From assembly GCF_003597395.2 (NCBI RefSeq), contig NC_133769.1, positions 373,841,115 through 373,905,114 on the forward strand: a stretch of 64,000 nucleotides of DNA. Reading direction: 5' to 3'. The notes under the pieces are model-generated. The model was not told the DNA's origin. It did no database searches and saw nothing but the letters and a program-made list of their open reading frames with translations. Origin of the DNA: Chelonoidis abingdonii (Eukaryota; Chordata; Testudines; Testudinidae). The number at the start of each line of letters is the position of its first letter. The stretch's first letter is position 1. The position numbers were made by a program, and so were the translations under genes. This document shows positions 10,696 to 21,030 of this stretch, in pieces.

Positions 10696-11159
10696 AAAAT
10701 CCACCTTCATTTCCAGTTCTGGACTTTTTGAGTTTAGCATATTGCCATTTGGGTTAATTAATGCAGGAGCCACACTTCAGAGGCTTGTTAATCAGAGGCT
10801 TGTTACAGATCTTTGCTTGTGCCTACATTGCCGCCTTTGGCAACCTGTGTAACCCTTCTGCCAGCTGGAGTGGGCAGCAAGAAGAGCCAGGTTCAATATC
10901 TAGGGGCTCCTTTCCAACAATATAAACAAAACTGGCTTGAGCCCCCACCCAGTAAGGTGGGAAAATTTCACTCTACCCTCTGGGTGCCTCTAAGAGGCAA
11001 TTCTTCCCCTCTTGCAAGCACCGAGATTCTTTAATAAAAGTAACCTAGCATCAGTCTGAGAAGTCAGCACAAGCGGTAATCATAAACATAAAAGCATTAG
11101 CAAGATACCCTCCTCAGACTACATTGGGCAGTATCCTTTGCTTCAGGGTCTTGAGTCCA

Positions 11160-12250
11160 ACACCCAAGTTCTTGTAAATTTATTTGAGCATAAGCTTTCA
11201 TGGGCTACAGCCCACTTCATCGGACACATAGAATGGAACATACAGTGAGGATATATATATACATACAGAGAACATGAAAAGGTGGGAGTTGTCCAACAGA
11301 GACGAACATCTACAAGATCTCTGTCAATACAGCTAAGCTCCAAGATACAAGTGCATTTGCTCCAACCCCTCAGCCAGAAACAAACACCTACAGGACCGCT
11401 ATCAAGCATTCTTAAAACTACAATACCCACCTGCTGAAGTGAAAAAAACAGATTGACAGAGCCAGAAGAGTACCCAGAAGTCACCTACTACAGGACAGGC
11501 CCAACAAAGGAAGTACCAGAACACCACTAGCCGTTACCTTTAGCCCCCAAGTAAAACCTCTCCAGCACATCATCAAAGAACTACAACCTATCCTGAAAGT
11601 TGATCCCTCCCTCTCCCAGATCTTGGGAGACAGACCCGTCCTCGCTTACAGACAACCCCTCAACCTGAAGCAAATATTCACCAGCAATCACACACCACAG
11701 AACAAAAACACTAACCCAGGAACCTATCCTTGCAACAAAGCCCAATGCCAACTCTGTCCACATATCTATTCAAGTAACACCATCATTGGACCTAATCACA
11801 TCAGGGGCTCGTTCACCTGCACATCTACCAATGTGATATATGCCATCATGTGCCAGCAATGCCCCTCTGCCATGTACATTGGCCAAACTGGACAGTTTCT
11901 ACGCAGAAGAATAAATGGACACAAATCTGACATCAGGAATCATAATATTCAAAAACCAATAGGAGACCACTTCAACCTCTCTGGCCATTCAGTAACAGAC
12001 TTAAAGGTGGCAGTTTTGCAACAGAAAAGCTTCAAAACCAGATTCCAACGAGAAACTGCTAAACTTGAATTAATATGCAAACTGGATACAATCAATTTAG
12101 GCCTAAATAGAGACTGGGAATGGCTGAGCCATTACACAACATTGAATCTATTCCCCCATGTTAAGTATCTTGTCAAACAGTCTTAAAAGAGTTCTCTTGA
12201 TTATCACTACAAAAGTTTTTTTTCTCCTGATGACAATAGTTCATCTTAAT
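11160..12250 (+). mobile_element. Penelope-like retroelement, 3' part with GIY-YIG endonuclease
   Basis: An intact frame at 11623-12186 (187 codons) carries VIYAIMCQQC then MYIGQTGQFLRRRINGH, followed by GDHFNLSGH. This is the GIY-YIG endonuclease layout of Penelope-like elements, with conserved Arg and His downstream. Upstream (11270-11620) are broken frames that should be the end of the RT. The left end (TTTATTTGAGCATAAGC, then CCCACTTCATCGGA) is the terminal flank seen in short copies elsewhere. The RT proper is missing, so this is a 5'-truncated copy. Confidence 0.85.
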
Positions 12251-12479
12251 GAATTAAAAGCAGCAAAGAGTCCTGTGGCCCTTATAGACTAACAGACCTA
12301 TAGGATCATGAGCTTTCGAGCGTGAATATCCACTTTGTCGGCTGCATGTAGTGGAAATTTCCAGAGGCAGGTATAAATATGCAAGCAAGAATCAGGCTAG
12401 AGATAATGAGGTTAGTTCAATCAGGATGGATGAGGCCCTGTTCTAGCAGTTGCAGTGTGAACACCAAGGGAGGAGAAAA
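12251..12479 (+). mobile_element. Second, tandem Penelope-like 5' fragment
   Basis: Directly after the first copy the terminal motif recurs (AGCAGCAAAGAGTCCTGTGG, TAGACTAACAGACC, CACTTTGTCGG), followed by sequence reading GGTTAGTTCAATCAGG before a CR1 element takes over near 12480. A terminal repeat followed by 5' sequence fits the tandem or pseudo-LTR arrangement common in Penelope-like elements. The extent is approximate. Confidence 0.55.
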
Positions 12480-15400
12480 TTCACAAAAGCAGTTTGGCCA
12501 CAGGATGCTGTTCCAGGAAGAAGGCCTGCTAAGCAGTGATGGGGTCCACTTGTCGAGGAAGGGGAAAAGCATATCTGGCAAAGCCTGGCTAACTTAGTGA
12601 GCAGGGCTTTAAACTAGGCTCGATGGGGTCAGGTTACCAAAGTCCACAGTTAAGTGAAAAACATGGAGACCTGGGAGAAGGTTTGGAATTTGGGGGGAGC
12701 ATGGGCTTTTAGAGCAGGGATAAAAGGAGAGACAAGACAGAACGGGTGCGGGGGACCAAATCAGTATTTGAGATGCCTGTATACTAATGCGAGAGGTATG
12801 GGGAATAAGCAGGAAGCACTCAAAATGCTAGTAAATAAAAACAATTATGACATAGTTGGCATCATGGAGACTTGTTGGGATAATATGCATGACTGGAATA
12901 TTGGTAGAAAAGGGTACAGCTTGCTCAGAAAGGACAGGCAGGGAAAAAGGGAGGAGGTGTTGCCTTATATATTAAAAATGTACACACTTGGACTGAGGTT
13001 GAGATAGAAATAAGAGACAGGCTTGTTGAAAGTCTCTGGGTAAGGATGAAAGGGGTAAAAAAACAAGGGTGATGTCATGGTAGGGGTCTACTACAGGAAG
13101 AAGAGGTGGGGGACTTTTTTTAAACAGCTAACAAAATCATCCAAAGCGCAGGACCTGGTGGTGATGGGGGACTTCAACTACCCAGACATCTGTTGGGAAA
13201 ATTAACACAGCAGGGCACAGATTATCCAGCAAGTTCTTGGAATGTAGTGGAGACAATTTTTTACTTCAGAAGGCGGAGCCAGCTACTGGGGGAAGGCTAT
13301 TCTAGATTTGATTTTGACAAATAGGGAGGAATTGGTTGAGAATCTGAAAGTGGAAGGCAGCTTGGGTGAAAGTGATCATGAAATGGTAGAGTTCATGATT
13401 CTAAGGAATGGTAAGAGGGAGAACAGCACAATAAAGACAATGGATTTCAAGAAGGCGACTTTAGCAGACTCAGGGAGTTGGTAGTGTGATAGACCCAGGC
13501 CAGTTGGGTATAGCAGAATAGTAGAAGGCAGATATACTGGCCACTGGATTAACAGTTTTCTGTTCCCTGACTGACCAGAGCAGGGGCTGCGCCAGGCTAA
13601 TGAGAACACCTGACTCAGATTAACCTGCAAAGAGTCAGGTGAGGCCATTAAGCTAATGTGACCACATGACTCTAATTAAGGCCCTGCTGATACTATAAAA
13701 AGGGCTCACTCCAGTCAGGCAGAAGAGAGTCAGGGAGCCAGAGGAGAGGAAGTGTGGCTGAAGGGCTGGTTAATGAAGACACCCTCAAACCATCGTTAAG
13801 GGAGCCCTAAGGTAAGGGTGAAGAAGAAAGAAGCAGGAGAGCTGTGGAGAAGTGGCCCAAGGAAATGTAGCAACTCTGGCAGTGAAAGGTTGGCTGCCAA
13901 CAGCTGCTACCATTAGGGTCCCTGGGCCAGAGTAGAGGGCAGGCCCGGGTTCCCCCCAACCCACCACTACAGGAACATCTCCTGGGAGGGGAAGTCAGGC
14001 CCCTGTCAGGACAGGAGGCTAAACTGTTCTGAAATAAGCCCCTAGGGACAACAGAGACTGTGGGAGTTCTCTCACCAACCTCCCTGCTGGCCTAGGATGA
14101 AAAGGGCTCAGTAGACTGTAAGCCTGGCCCTAGAGAGAGAAGGGCTATGTGGATGGTCGCAGTGAGCCACTGAGGCTAGTGTAAACCACCTGGAAGCGCA
14201 GGACCCACAGGGGCAAGGTCAGAGCTCTGCCACAGTAGGTAAGATCCCATGGGAAGCAAGTCTAAGGGAGAAAACAACAGAAGACAGTTGGCAGTTTTTC
14301 AAAGAGACAGTATTAAGGGCACAAGAGCAAACTATCCCCCTGTGTAGAAAAGATAGGAAGTATGACAAGAGACCACGCTGGCTTAATCAGAAGGTCTTCA
14401 ATGAGCTAAAACACAAAAAAGAGTCCTACAAAAAGTGGAAACATGGTCAAATTACAAAGGATGAATATAAACAAATAACACAAGTATATAGAGACAAAAT
14501 TAGAAAGGCCAAGGCACAAAATGAGATCAAATGAGCTAGGGACATAAGGTAACAAGAAAACATTCTATAAATACATTTCAAGCAAGAGGAAGACCAAGGA
14601 CAGGGTAGGCCCATTACTCAATGAGGATGGAAAGATAATAACAGAAAATGTGGAAATGGCAGAGGTGCTAAATGATTTCTTTGTTTTGGTTTTCACCAAG
14701 AAGGTTGGTGGCAATTGGACGTCTAATATAGTGAATCCCAGTGAAAATGAGGTAGGATCAGAGTCTAAAATAGGAAAAGAACAAGTCCAAAATTATTTAG
14801 ACAAGTTAGGTGTCTTCAAATCACCAGGGCCTGATGAAATGCGTCCTAGAATTCCGAAGGAGCTGACTGAGGAGATATCTGAGCCATTAGCAATTACCTT
14901 TGAGAAGTCATGGAAGACGGGAGACATTCCGGAAAATTGGAAAAGGGCAAATCTAATGCCCATCTCTAAAAAGGGAAATAAGGACAACCCAGAAAATTAC
15001 AGACCAGTCAGCTTAACTTCTGTACCTGGAAAGATAATCGAGCAATCAATTTGCAAACACTGAGAAGATAATAAGGTGATAAATAACTATTAGCATGGAT
15101 TTGTCAAGAACAAATCATGTAAAACCATCTTAATAGCTGTCTTTGACAGGGTAACAAGCCTTGTAGATGGGGGAAGTGGTAGATGTGGTGTATCTTGACT
15201 TTAGTAAAGCTTTTGATACTGTCTCGCGTGACCTTCTCTTAAACAAACTAGGGAAATACAACCTAGATGGAGCTACTATAAGGTGGGAGCATAACTGGTT
15301 GGAAAACCATTCCCAGAGAGTAGTTATCAGCGGTTCATAATCATGCTAGAAGGGCATAATGAGTGGGATCCCGCAGGGACTGATTCTGGGTCCGGTTCTG

Positions 15401-16187
15401 TTCAATATCTTCATCAGTGATGAAGTAAATAGGATGAAATTCAATAAGGACAAATGCAAAGTACTCCTTTTAGGAAGGAACAATCAGTAGCACACATACA
15501 AAGTGGGAAATGACTGCCTAGGGAGGAGAACTGCGGAAAGGGATTTGGGGTTCATAGTGGATCACAAGCTAAATATGAGTCAACAGAGTAACACTGTTGC
15601 AAAAAAAGCCAAATATCATTCTGGGATGAATTAGCAGGAGGAGTAATTCTTCTGCTCTACTCCACGCTGATTAGGCCTCAGCTGTAGTATTGTGTCCAGT
15701 TTTGGGTGCCACATTTCAGGAAAGATTTGAGAAAGTCCAGAGAAGTTCAACAACAATGATCTAAAGTCTAGAAAACATGACCAATGAGGGAAGACTGAAA
15801 AAATTGGGTTTGCTTAGTCTGAAGAAGAGAAGACTGAGAGGGGACATGATAACAGTTTTCAAGTACATAAAAGATTGTTACTAAGAGGAGGCAGAAAAAT
15901 TGTTCTACTTAATCTCTGAGGACAGGACAAGAAGCAATAGACTTAAATTGGAGCAAGGTCGGTTTAGGTTAGACATTAGAAAAAACTTCCTGTCAGGATG
16001 GTTAAGCAGTGGAATAAATTGCCCAGGAAGGTTGTGGAATCTCCATCATTGGGGATTTTTAAGAACAGGTTGGACAAACACCTGTCAGGGACGGTCTAGG
16101 TAATACTTACTTCTGCCTTGAGTGCAGGGGATTGGACTAGATGACCTCTCGAGGTCTCTTCCAGGTCTATGATTCTATGATTCTATG
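12480..16187 (+). mobile_element. CR1 LINE, near full second ORF, split by an LTR
   Basis: The endonuclease part is at 12760-13480: [57 protein letters not shown] (catalytic Asp/His blocks of an APE-type nuclease). The RT part is at 14650-15470: [20 protein letters not shown] and [14 protein letters not shown]. The 3' end has GGATTGGACTAGATGACCTC and closes with ATTCTATG repeats, the CR1 signature. Several stops and shifts make it inactive. A solo LTR occupies 13485-14234. The element ends exactly where the 79-bp array begins. Confidence 0.92.
13485..14234 (+). mobile_element. Solo LTR, 750 bp, nested in CR1
   Basis: It starts TGTGATAGACCC and ends CTCTGCCACA, with the 4-bp target duplication GTAG at 13481-13484 and 14235-14238. 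Removing it restores the CR1 sequence GGGAGTTGGTAGGTAAG. An internal TATA box (ACTATAAAAAGGGC near 13692) is followed by a CAGTC-type start region, as expected for an LTR promoter reading plus. A 4-bp duplication fits a gammaretrovirus-like or Gypsy-type integrase. No internal genes remain. Confidence 0.85.
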
Positions 16188-16690
16188 CCCAGCAAGGGGC
16201 GCTGCAGGCAGCGGGGCAGGGCACTGGCTGTGGGTGGAGCTCCTGGCTACTCTAGTCCCAGCCATGCTTAGCAGGGGGTGCTGCAGGGAGCAGGGCAGGG
16301 TGCTGGCTGGGGGATGAGCTCCTGGTTACTCTAGCCCCAGCCATGCCCAGCAGGGGGCACTGCAGACAGTGGGACAGGGCACTGGCTGTGCAGGGAGCTC
16401 CTGGTTACTCTAGCCCCAGCCATGCCCAGCAGGGGGCACTGCAGGGAGCAGGGCAGGGCGCTGGCTGTGGAGGGATCTCCTGGCTACTTCAGTCCCAGCC
16501 ATGCCCAGCAGGGGGCACTGCAGGCAGCAGGGCACGGCGCTGGCTGTGGAGGGAACTTCTGGCTACTTCAGTCCCAGCCACGCCCAGCAGGGGGCACTGC
16601 AGGGAGCAGGGCAGGGCGCTATCTGTGGGATGAGCTCCTGGTTACTCTAGCCCCAGCCGTGCCCAGCAGGGAGTTGTCCAGTGCAAGGAG
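16180..16690 (+). repeat. 79-bp tandem array with CTCF-like motifs, seven units
   Basis: CCAGCAGGGGGCACT or a close variant starts at 16189, 16268, 16347, 16426, 16505, 16584 and 16663, an exact 79-bp period. Units 3-6 fit the published CTCF core consensus at every position. Units 1 and 2 have one to three changes, and unit 7 is truncated after CCAGCAGGGA. Between motifs the unit reads GCAGGGCAGGGCGCTGGCTG, then GAGCTCCTGGCTACTC, then CCCCAGCCATG. All motifs point the same way. The array lies between TPP1 and DCHS1. Binding is inferred from sequence only. Confidence 0.85.
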
Positions 16691-16837
16691 TACTCCTGGG
16701 GGTATTCTGCGCCCATGTGGAGTTTTTTGTGCCCCCTGCACAGAAAAATGCAAAAGAAATCTGCTGGTGGTCATGCACCACTCCCCTAGCAGCCCAGGCA
16801 GAGGGTCTATTCCAGGGGGCATTGGGCAGCCTGAGTA

Positions 16838-16959
16838 GGGTGACCAGATAGCAAATGTGAAAAATCGGGATGGGGTGTATGGGGGGGTAATAGGAGCCCA
16901 TATAAAAATAGCCCCAAATATTGGGACTGTCCCTATAAAATGGGGACATCTGGTCAGCC
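16838..16959. mobile_element. 122-bp MITE with TA target duplication
   Basis: GGGTGACCAGA at the left and TCTGGTCAGCC at the right are inverted repeats flanked by TA (16836-16837 and 16960-16961). Internal sequence is partly palindromic (AAATCGGGATGGG against CCTATAAAATGGGG). Size, ends and TA duplication fit a Tc1/mariner-like MITE. Removing it restores GCAGCCTGAGTAAGCC in the host element. Confidence 0.85.
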
Positions 16960-17232
16960 TAAGCCTCAGAAACAGGGGAGAGGGCTGTTGGTCATGCATG
17001 CCTGAGTGCTCATTGCCTGGCATGAGGCGGGGTGGGGCGGGGCCTAAGGGCTTGCCAACACGTGAGAGAGAGACTGTCCATCTCCTGCAACTGCAGCTCC
17101 ATGGTCTGTAAGGGATTTTTATTTATGAAGGAGGCAGGCTAGAAGCACAAATGAAGCAGCCTGCCTGAGTTAATTGATCTCATTCTCTGAGGCACAAATG
17201 TAGCACCCTGACTGTGTAATAAAGTTGTTAAA

Positions 17233-17442
17233 TATTAGAGGGGTAGCCATGTTAGTCTGGATCTGTAAAACCAGCAAAGAGTCTTGTGACACCTTATAGA
17301 CTCACAGACGTTTTGGAGCATGAGCTTTCGTGGGTGAATACCCACTTTGTCGGATGCATGGGTATTCACCCACAAAAGCTCATGCTCATGCTCCAATAAG
17401 TCTGTTAGTCTATAAGGTGCCACAGGACTCTTTACTGCTTTT
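17233..17442. mobile_element. Hairpin Penelope-related element, 210 bp, 12-bp TSD
   Basis: The left arm (from TATTAGAGGGGTAGCC to about 17360) is followed by its own inverted copy, truncated (GGTATTCACCCACAAAAGC to CAGGACTCTTTACTGC). The dimer is flanked by a perfect 12-bp duplication AAAGTTGTTAAA at 17221-17232 and 17443-17454. The arms match the terminal region of the Penelope-like element at 11.16-12.3 kb. The single strand could fold into a long hairpin. The same architecture recurs at 55350-55554. Confidence 0.88.
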
Positions 17443-17984
17443 AAAGTTGTTAAAGTTGCTTTTGATGGTGAATTGATTTTATTCTATGAGGCAGAAATGT
17501 AGCAACATTCCTATTGTTAGTTAACTGTTCCCATTCTCAGTCAGTTCCCCCAGGAGCATAAAATCTGTGATAGTTTTAAGGCCCCTAAATTGCCAGGCTG
17601 ATGGAAAGGAGCCTTATTCTAAACGACAGGAACGGAATCCTCAGCTGGGAAGATCTGTGTTCTTTCTCACTTTTGTCCTGGGCCAAATTGGCACAATGGG
17701 GTTAGATCACAGCTCAGGATTTAGTTTACTCACCCATTAAAAAAAAACAAAAACACTTTGAGGGCAAAAAACATTTACCAAGCAGTCAATAAAATGTCAG
17801 GACAATCAGAACCAAGCACCTCTCAAAGTACCCAGCCAGGTCCAGGATAATGATTAGCAAAACTGTATGACTTTCATGTGTGAAAGTCTGAGCAATTTAA
17901 AATTATATTTTATTTTTTTGTGTGTGCTCTTTGGTGTTCTGTAATGTAATTTAAAATGAAAAGCCAGGATTATAAGGTAAGAAA

Positions 17985-18158
17985 TGGTATCCCTAGCCTC
18001 TGTTCCTCAGAGGATGGAGATGGATGGCAGGCGAGAGATCACTTGATCATTGCCTGTTAGCTTCACGCCCTCTGAGGCACCTGGCATTGGCCACTGTCAG
18101 TAGACAGGATACTGGGCTAGATGGACCTTTGGTCTGACCCAGTACAGCCGTTCTTATG
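17985..18158 (+). mobile_element. CR1-like LINE 3' fragment
   Basis: The segment ends GATACTGGGCTAGATGGACC, TTTGGTCTGACCCAGTACAG, CCGTTCTTATG. A closing TTCTTATG octamer and a GGGCTAGATGGACC block are typical of CR1-type 3' ends in reptiles and birds. It is inserted in the 1.68-kb transposon. Confidence 0.65.
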
Positions 18159-18449
18159 AATGCAGGGTATTAGTTACCAAGCATTTGTAACTTCACTTTC
18201 ATGTGTTTAGGAAATGCTGAATACTTATTGTGACTTTTTTCTGTATTGTAGTTTAAATAAATTACCAAAACAATTGAAACTGGTGTGATTATATTGCATT
18301 ATTTTGATAAATGAAATATGCAGCATTTTGATTTTTTTTTTTTTTTTGGTGCAGAATTCTCCCAGGAGTAAAGGAGGTAAAGTGTAATTTCTGGTTTACC
18401 CCAGAAATTTAGCCTCCAGTATCTTTAATCAGGAGAAGGTCTGAGGCAT

Positions 18450-18710
18450 AGGGCTTGGGTACACTCAAAACTCCAAAGCTCCCGCGGCAGCGCTTTGAAG
18501 TGCGAGTCTGGTCACGGCGCCAGCGCTGGGAAAGAGCTCTCCCAGCGCTGCAGGTATTCCACCTCGCCGAGGGGATTCGTTTACAGCGCTGAGGCACTGT
18601 TTACACTGGCACTTTACAGCACAGTAACTTGCTGCGCTCAGGGGGGTGTTCTTTCACACCCTGAGTGAGAAAGTTGCAGCGCTGTAAAGCGCCAGTGTAG
18701 CAGCACTGGG
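18450..18710. mobile_element. CpG-rich MITE with CAGCGCTG palindromes
   Basis: GGGCTTGGGTACACTC at the left faces GTGTAGCAGCACTGGG at the right as imperfect inverted ends. The inside has many CAGCGCTG/GCAGCGCT blocks that pair across the middle (GGCACTTTACAGC against GCGCTGTAAAGCGCC). No coding frame and no clear target duplication were found, so the limits are approximate. Confidence 0.6.
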
Positions 18711-19370
18711 CCCCCTAGCTCCCTGCTTGGGCACTGGGGGTCGGAACTGACTAGGAAGGGAGAATGCCCCCTACTGGCCCCTGCAGCACAGTGCTCCCTA
18801 GTGCCATGCTAGGGCATTGTGCTGCAGGAGCCAGAAGGCGGTAACACGGGGTCCAGGGGAGGGGTCCTGTCCTGTCTCAGTGTGACAGGACCCTGCCCAG
18901 CCTCCTCCCTAGTGAGGGAGAAAGGCCAGAGTGAGGCTGCATGTTCTGGGCCTAGTGAACAGCCAGCCGGGTGTCTTGCTCTGAGTGCCTCTGGCAGGGC
19001 TCGGCCCCCTCCACCACTGAAACCAGAGCTGCCCCTGCCCCATCTGCCTGTGGATGGCAAAAGTGTGGGGGCCTGGGCCTGTCCTCCCCCCCACCCCAGC
19101 GGCCAGCCACATTTGCTGCCTTTTAGCCCAGGGTCTGTCTCAGCTGCCAGGCAGGCAATGCCCTCTAGCCCTCCCATGGGCATCAGGTGCCAGGGGTCTG
19201 CTCCTGTGGCGAGCTGTGATCCCTGTTTCTCACTGGGCCTTTGGCTTGCTGCTGTGCCCCTGGTTTGGCCACTGAGACTGGCTTCCCATGGTGCTGTGGC
19301 TGGAAGCCAGGCTCGCCCCATCGGTTCTGCCTACAGCATTGAGGGTGGCGCGTCTCTGTACAAACAAGTG
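18711..19370. other. Intergenic stretch without a recognised feature
   Basis: The sequence is moderately GC-rich and non-repetitive. Open frames on both strands overlap, carry no familiar motif and lack convincing splice borders. Nothing supports a gene. Confidence 0.5.
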
Positions 19371-19373
19371 TGG

Positions 19374-19379
19374 TTTATT
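19374..19379 (-). terminator. Candidate polyadenylation signal for DCHS1
   Basis: AATAAA on the minus strand (TTTATT on plus), followed downstream by the GT-rich stretch TTGTTTGTACAG, is a plausible cleavage context. I saw no AATAAA between here and the DCHS1 stop at 23611, so it may end the DCHS1 transcript. That would imply a 3' UTR of about 4.2 kb filled with minisatellites, much longer than I would expect for this gene. A variant signal closer to the stop is equally possible. Confidence 0.35.
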
Positions 19380-19574
19380 AAGGCATTTGAGAAATTGGCA
19401 CTTGGGTCTGGGCCATGCTGGAGCAGCCCAGGGCTGTGGGCAGGCGAGCAGGGCCCGATACATGCAGTTCAGCATGGACATGATACAAAAGGCTACAAAG
19501 TAGAAAACAGAACCACTTAGTACAAAGTGTAAAAATAAATAACTGGAGACGCAGCTCCTGATGCAGTCACCTGC

Positions 19575-19870
19575 ACAGCCACCCTACTGCCCTCAGTGGT
19601 GCATGTTTGTGTCCACCCCTCCATACTGTGCTCAGCGGTGCATGTTTGTGTCCACCCCCCCATACTGTGCTCAGCGGTGCATATACATGTCCACCCCCCG
19701 ATACTGCCCTCAGTGGTGCATGTTTGTGTCCACCCCCCCATACTGCGCTCAGTGGTGCATGTACATGTGTCTGTTCCCCACCCCATATTGCCATGAGCAA
19801 TGCACGTGTCCGTTCACCCCTACCCATACTGGGATCAACAATGCATGTGTGTCCCCCCCATATTGGGAGC
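19575..19870. repeat. About 39-bp minisatellite
   Basis: About seven units on the plus strand alternate CTCAGCGGTGCATGTTTGTG with TCCACCCCCCATACTG, the last ones diverged (AATGCACGTGTCC, AATGCATGTGTGTCC). Neighbouring units differ by substitutions only. Three-frame open frames here are repeat artefacts. Confidence 0.85.
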
Positions 19871-20289
19871 TGGGCCACATCTATCTGTGCCCTCCCACCC
19901 AACACAGATTGGGGCTAGTGTTAGGGACCCCAGCTGTCAGTGGGGAAACAGATCTCTTGGGCAGGAGCCCCCCTGGAGCCCACTACCTGCTTGAGGGCTG
20001 CATTAGGGACAGAGCAAGGACAAGCCCCTCAGATCCAATGGGGGCAGGGTGGGGGGGCACAGGGATACCCTAGTCCTGGACTGAGAATTCCGTGTGCCAC
20101 TGCCCCTGTCCACTGCTGCCGCCCTTGGTGCACGGCCCAACCCTGCCTGGGACAGGGGATTGCCTCGCAGGGCCCCAGCTCTGGGGTCGTAGCCCCTTGG
20201 TTCTGCTTCAGCCAGAGGCCTGGGGAGCATAGCACCTTAGCAAGTGCCCTGCACTGCAGCTTCTGTTCCGTCTTCCCAGGGGACCTCAA

Positions 20290-21030
20290 TCCCTGCCCCA
20301 GGCTCTGCCCATGTCACCGCCACCCCTCTTGGTTCCCACCCCCCCCCCCCCCATGTCACCACAGCCCCCCTGGCGCTCTCCCCATGTTTCATTCGCCACC
20401 CCCCTTTGCGTTCCCACCCCCCGTCTCCACACAACCCCCCAGTACACGCTCTCACCAGTGTCAACTGCCAATACCTCAGTTTCCCTGCCCCCCCTTCTCA
20501 TGTCACCGCCTATCCCCTTGGCTTCCGTCACCCCCTCATGTCACCACCAACCCCCCAGACTTCTCCCCTGTGTCACTGCCATCCTCCTTGGTTCCCGGCC
20601 CCCCCCCCCAGTGTTCACCGCCACCCCCCATGGTCATTTGTCATTCCCCTTTGGCTTCCCCCCTCCCCATGTCACCACAACCCACCGGGCTCTCCCCAAG
20701 TCTATTTGCCATCCCCTTGGTTGCCCACCGCCCACATGGTCGTACCACACACCTTCTCCAAGCTTATCCCCGCCCACTGCCATTTCCCTTAGTTCCCACG
20801 CCCTATCATATTCATCACCAACCCCCAGTGACTCTCCTCATGTCATCTGCAAACCCCCCATGTGTTCACAGCCCCATCCCCCTCAATTCTTCATGCCCCC
20901 ATGGTTCATGCACCACTCCTGGACTTCTCCCCATGTCACTTGTCATCCCCGGTTCCATCGCATGTCACTCCCACGATCTCCCATGTCACTGCCATCCCGT
21001 CAGTTCCTCCCTCATGTTTCTCGCGTCTCA
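20290..21030. repeat. Pyrimidine-rich degenerate minisatellite
   Basis: The plus strand repeats CCCCATGTCACC followed by ACCCCC and CTTGGTTCCC or GGCTTCC blocks at roughly 55-60-base intervals, interrupted by C-runs. Strand asymmetry is strong. A 393-codon plus-strand frame spans it, but it is Pro/Ser/His/Cys low complexity and overlaps frames of similar length, so it is not taken as a gene. Confidence 0.8.

Larger units (their letters stand above)
8880..11050 (+). mobile_element. Broken Ty3/Gypsy element A, integrase before RT (Gmr1-like)
   Basis: Translated fragments follow in one direction: an integrase zinc-binding-like block near 9030-9110 (GRLQKSFYWPAVQNVV), an integrase core start near 9264-9323 (VDFATRYLEAVAVTNMEAG), then a reverse-transcriptase block at about 10390-10562 (KVLCDDYRKFNA in the preserved frame; QIPLDN near the end). 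RT resumes after an insertion at about 10697-10790 (LPFGLINAGATLQRL). Frames are broken by stops and shifts, so it is dead. Integrase upstream of RT is the Copia-like order known for Gmr1-type Gypsy elements, and the reverse of ordinary Gypsy. No LTR pair was found. Confidence 0.7.
16691..18370. mobile_element. Non-autonomous DNA transposon, 1.68 kb, with nested inserts
   Basis: The ends are inverted: TACTCCTGGGGGTATTCTGC at 16691 and GCAGAATTCTCCCAGGAGTA ending at 18370. AAGGAG flanks both sides (16685-16690 and 18371-18376). There is no transposase. Three later insertions sit inside: a 122-bp TA-flanked MITE (16838-16959), a hairpin Penelope-related element (17233-17442) and a CR1-like 3' fragment (about 17985-18158). 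A run of T near 18330 adjoins the right end. The superfamily is unclear; a 6-bp duplication is unusual and could be partly chance. Confidence 0.75.

Noticed and set aside
11143..11484. Minus-strand 113-codon frame
   Set aside because: It lies antisense to the Penelope-like element and shows no recognisable motif.
16180..16690. CRISPR array or bacterial repeat
   Set aside because: The 79-bp units are contiguous repeats without unique spacers, in a vertebrate intergenic region.
19561..20073. Cys/Pro-rich 170-codon plus frame
   Set aside because: A translation of the 39-bp minisatellite; because the unit is close to a multiple of three, all three frames stay open.
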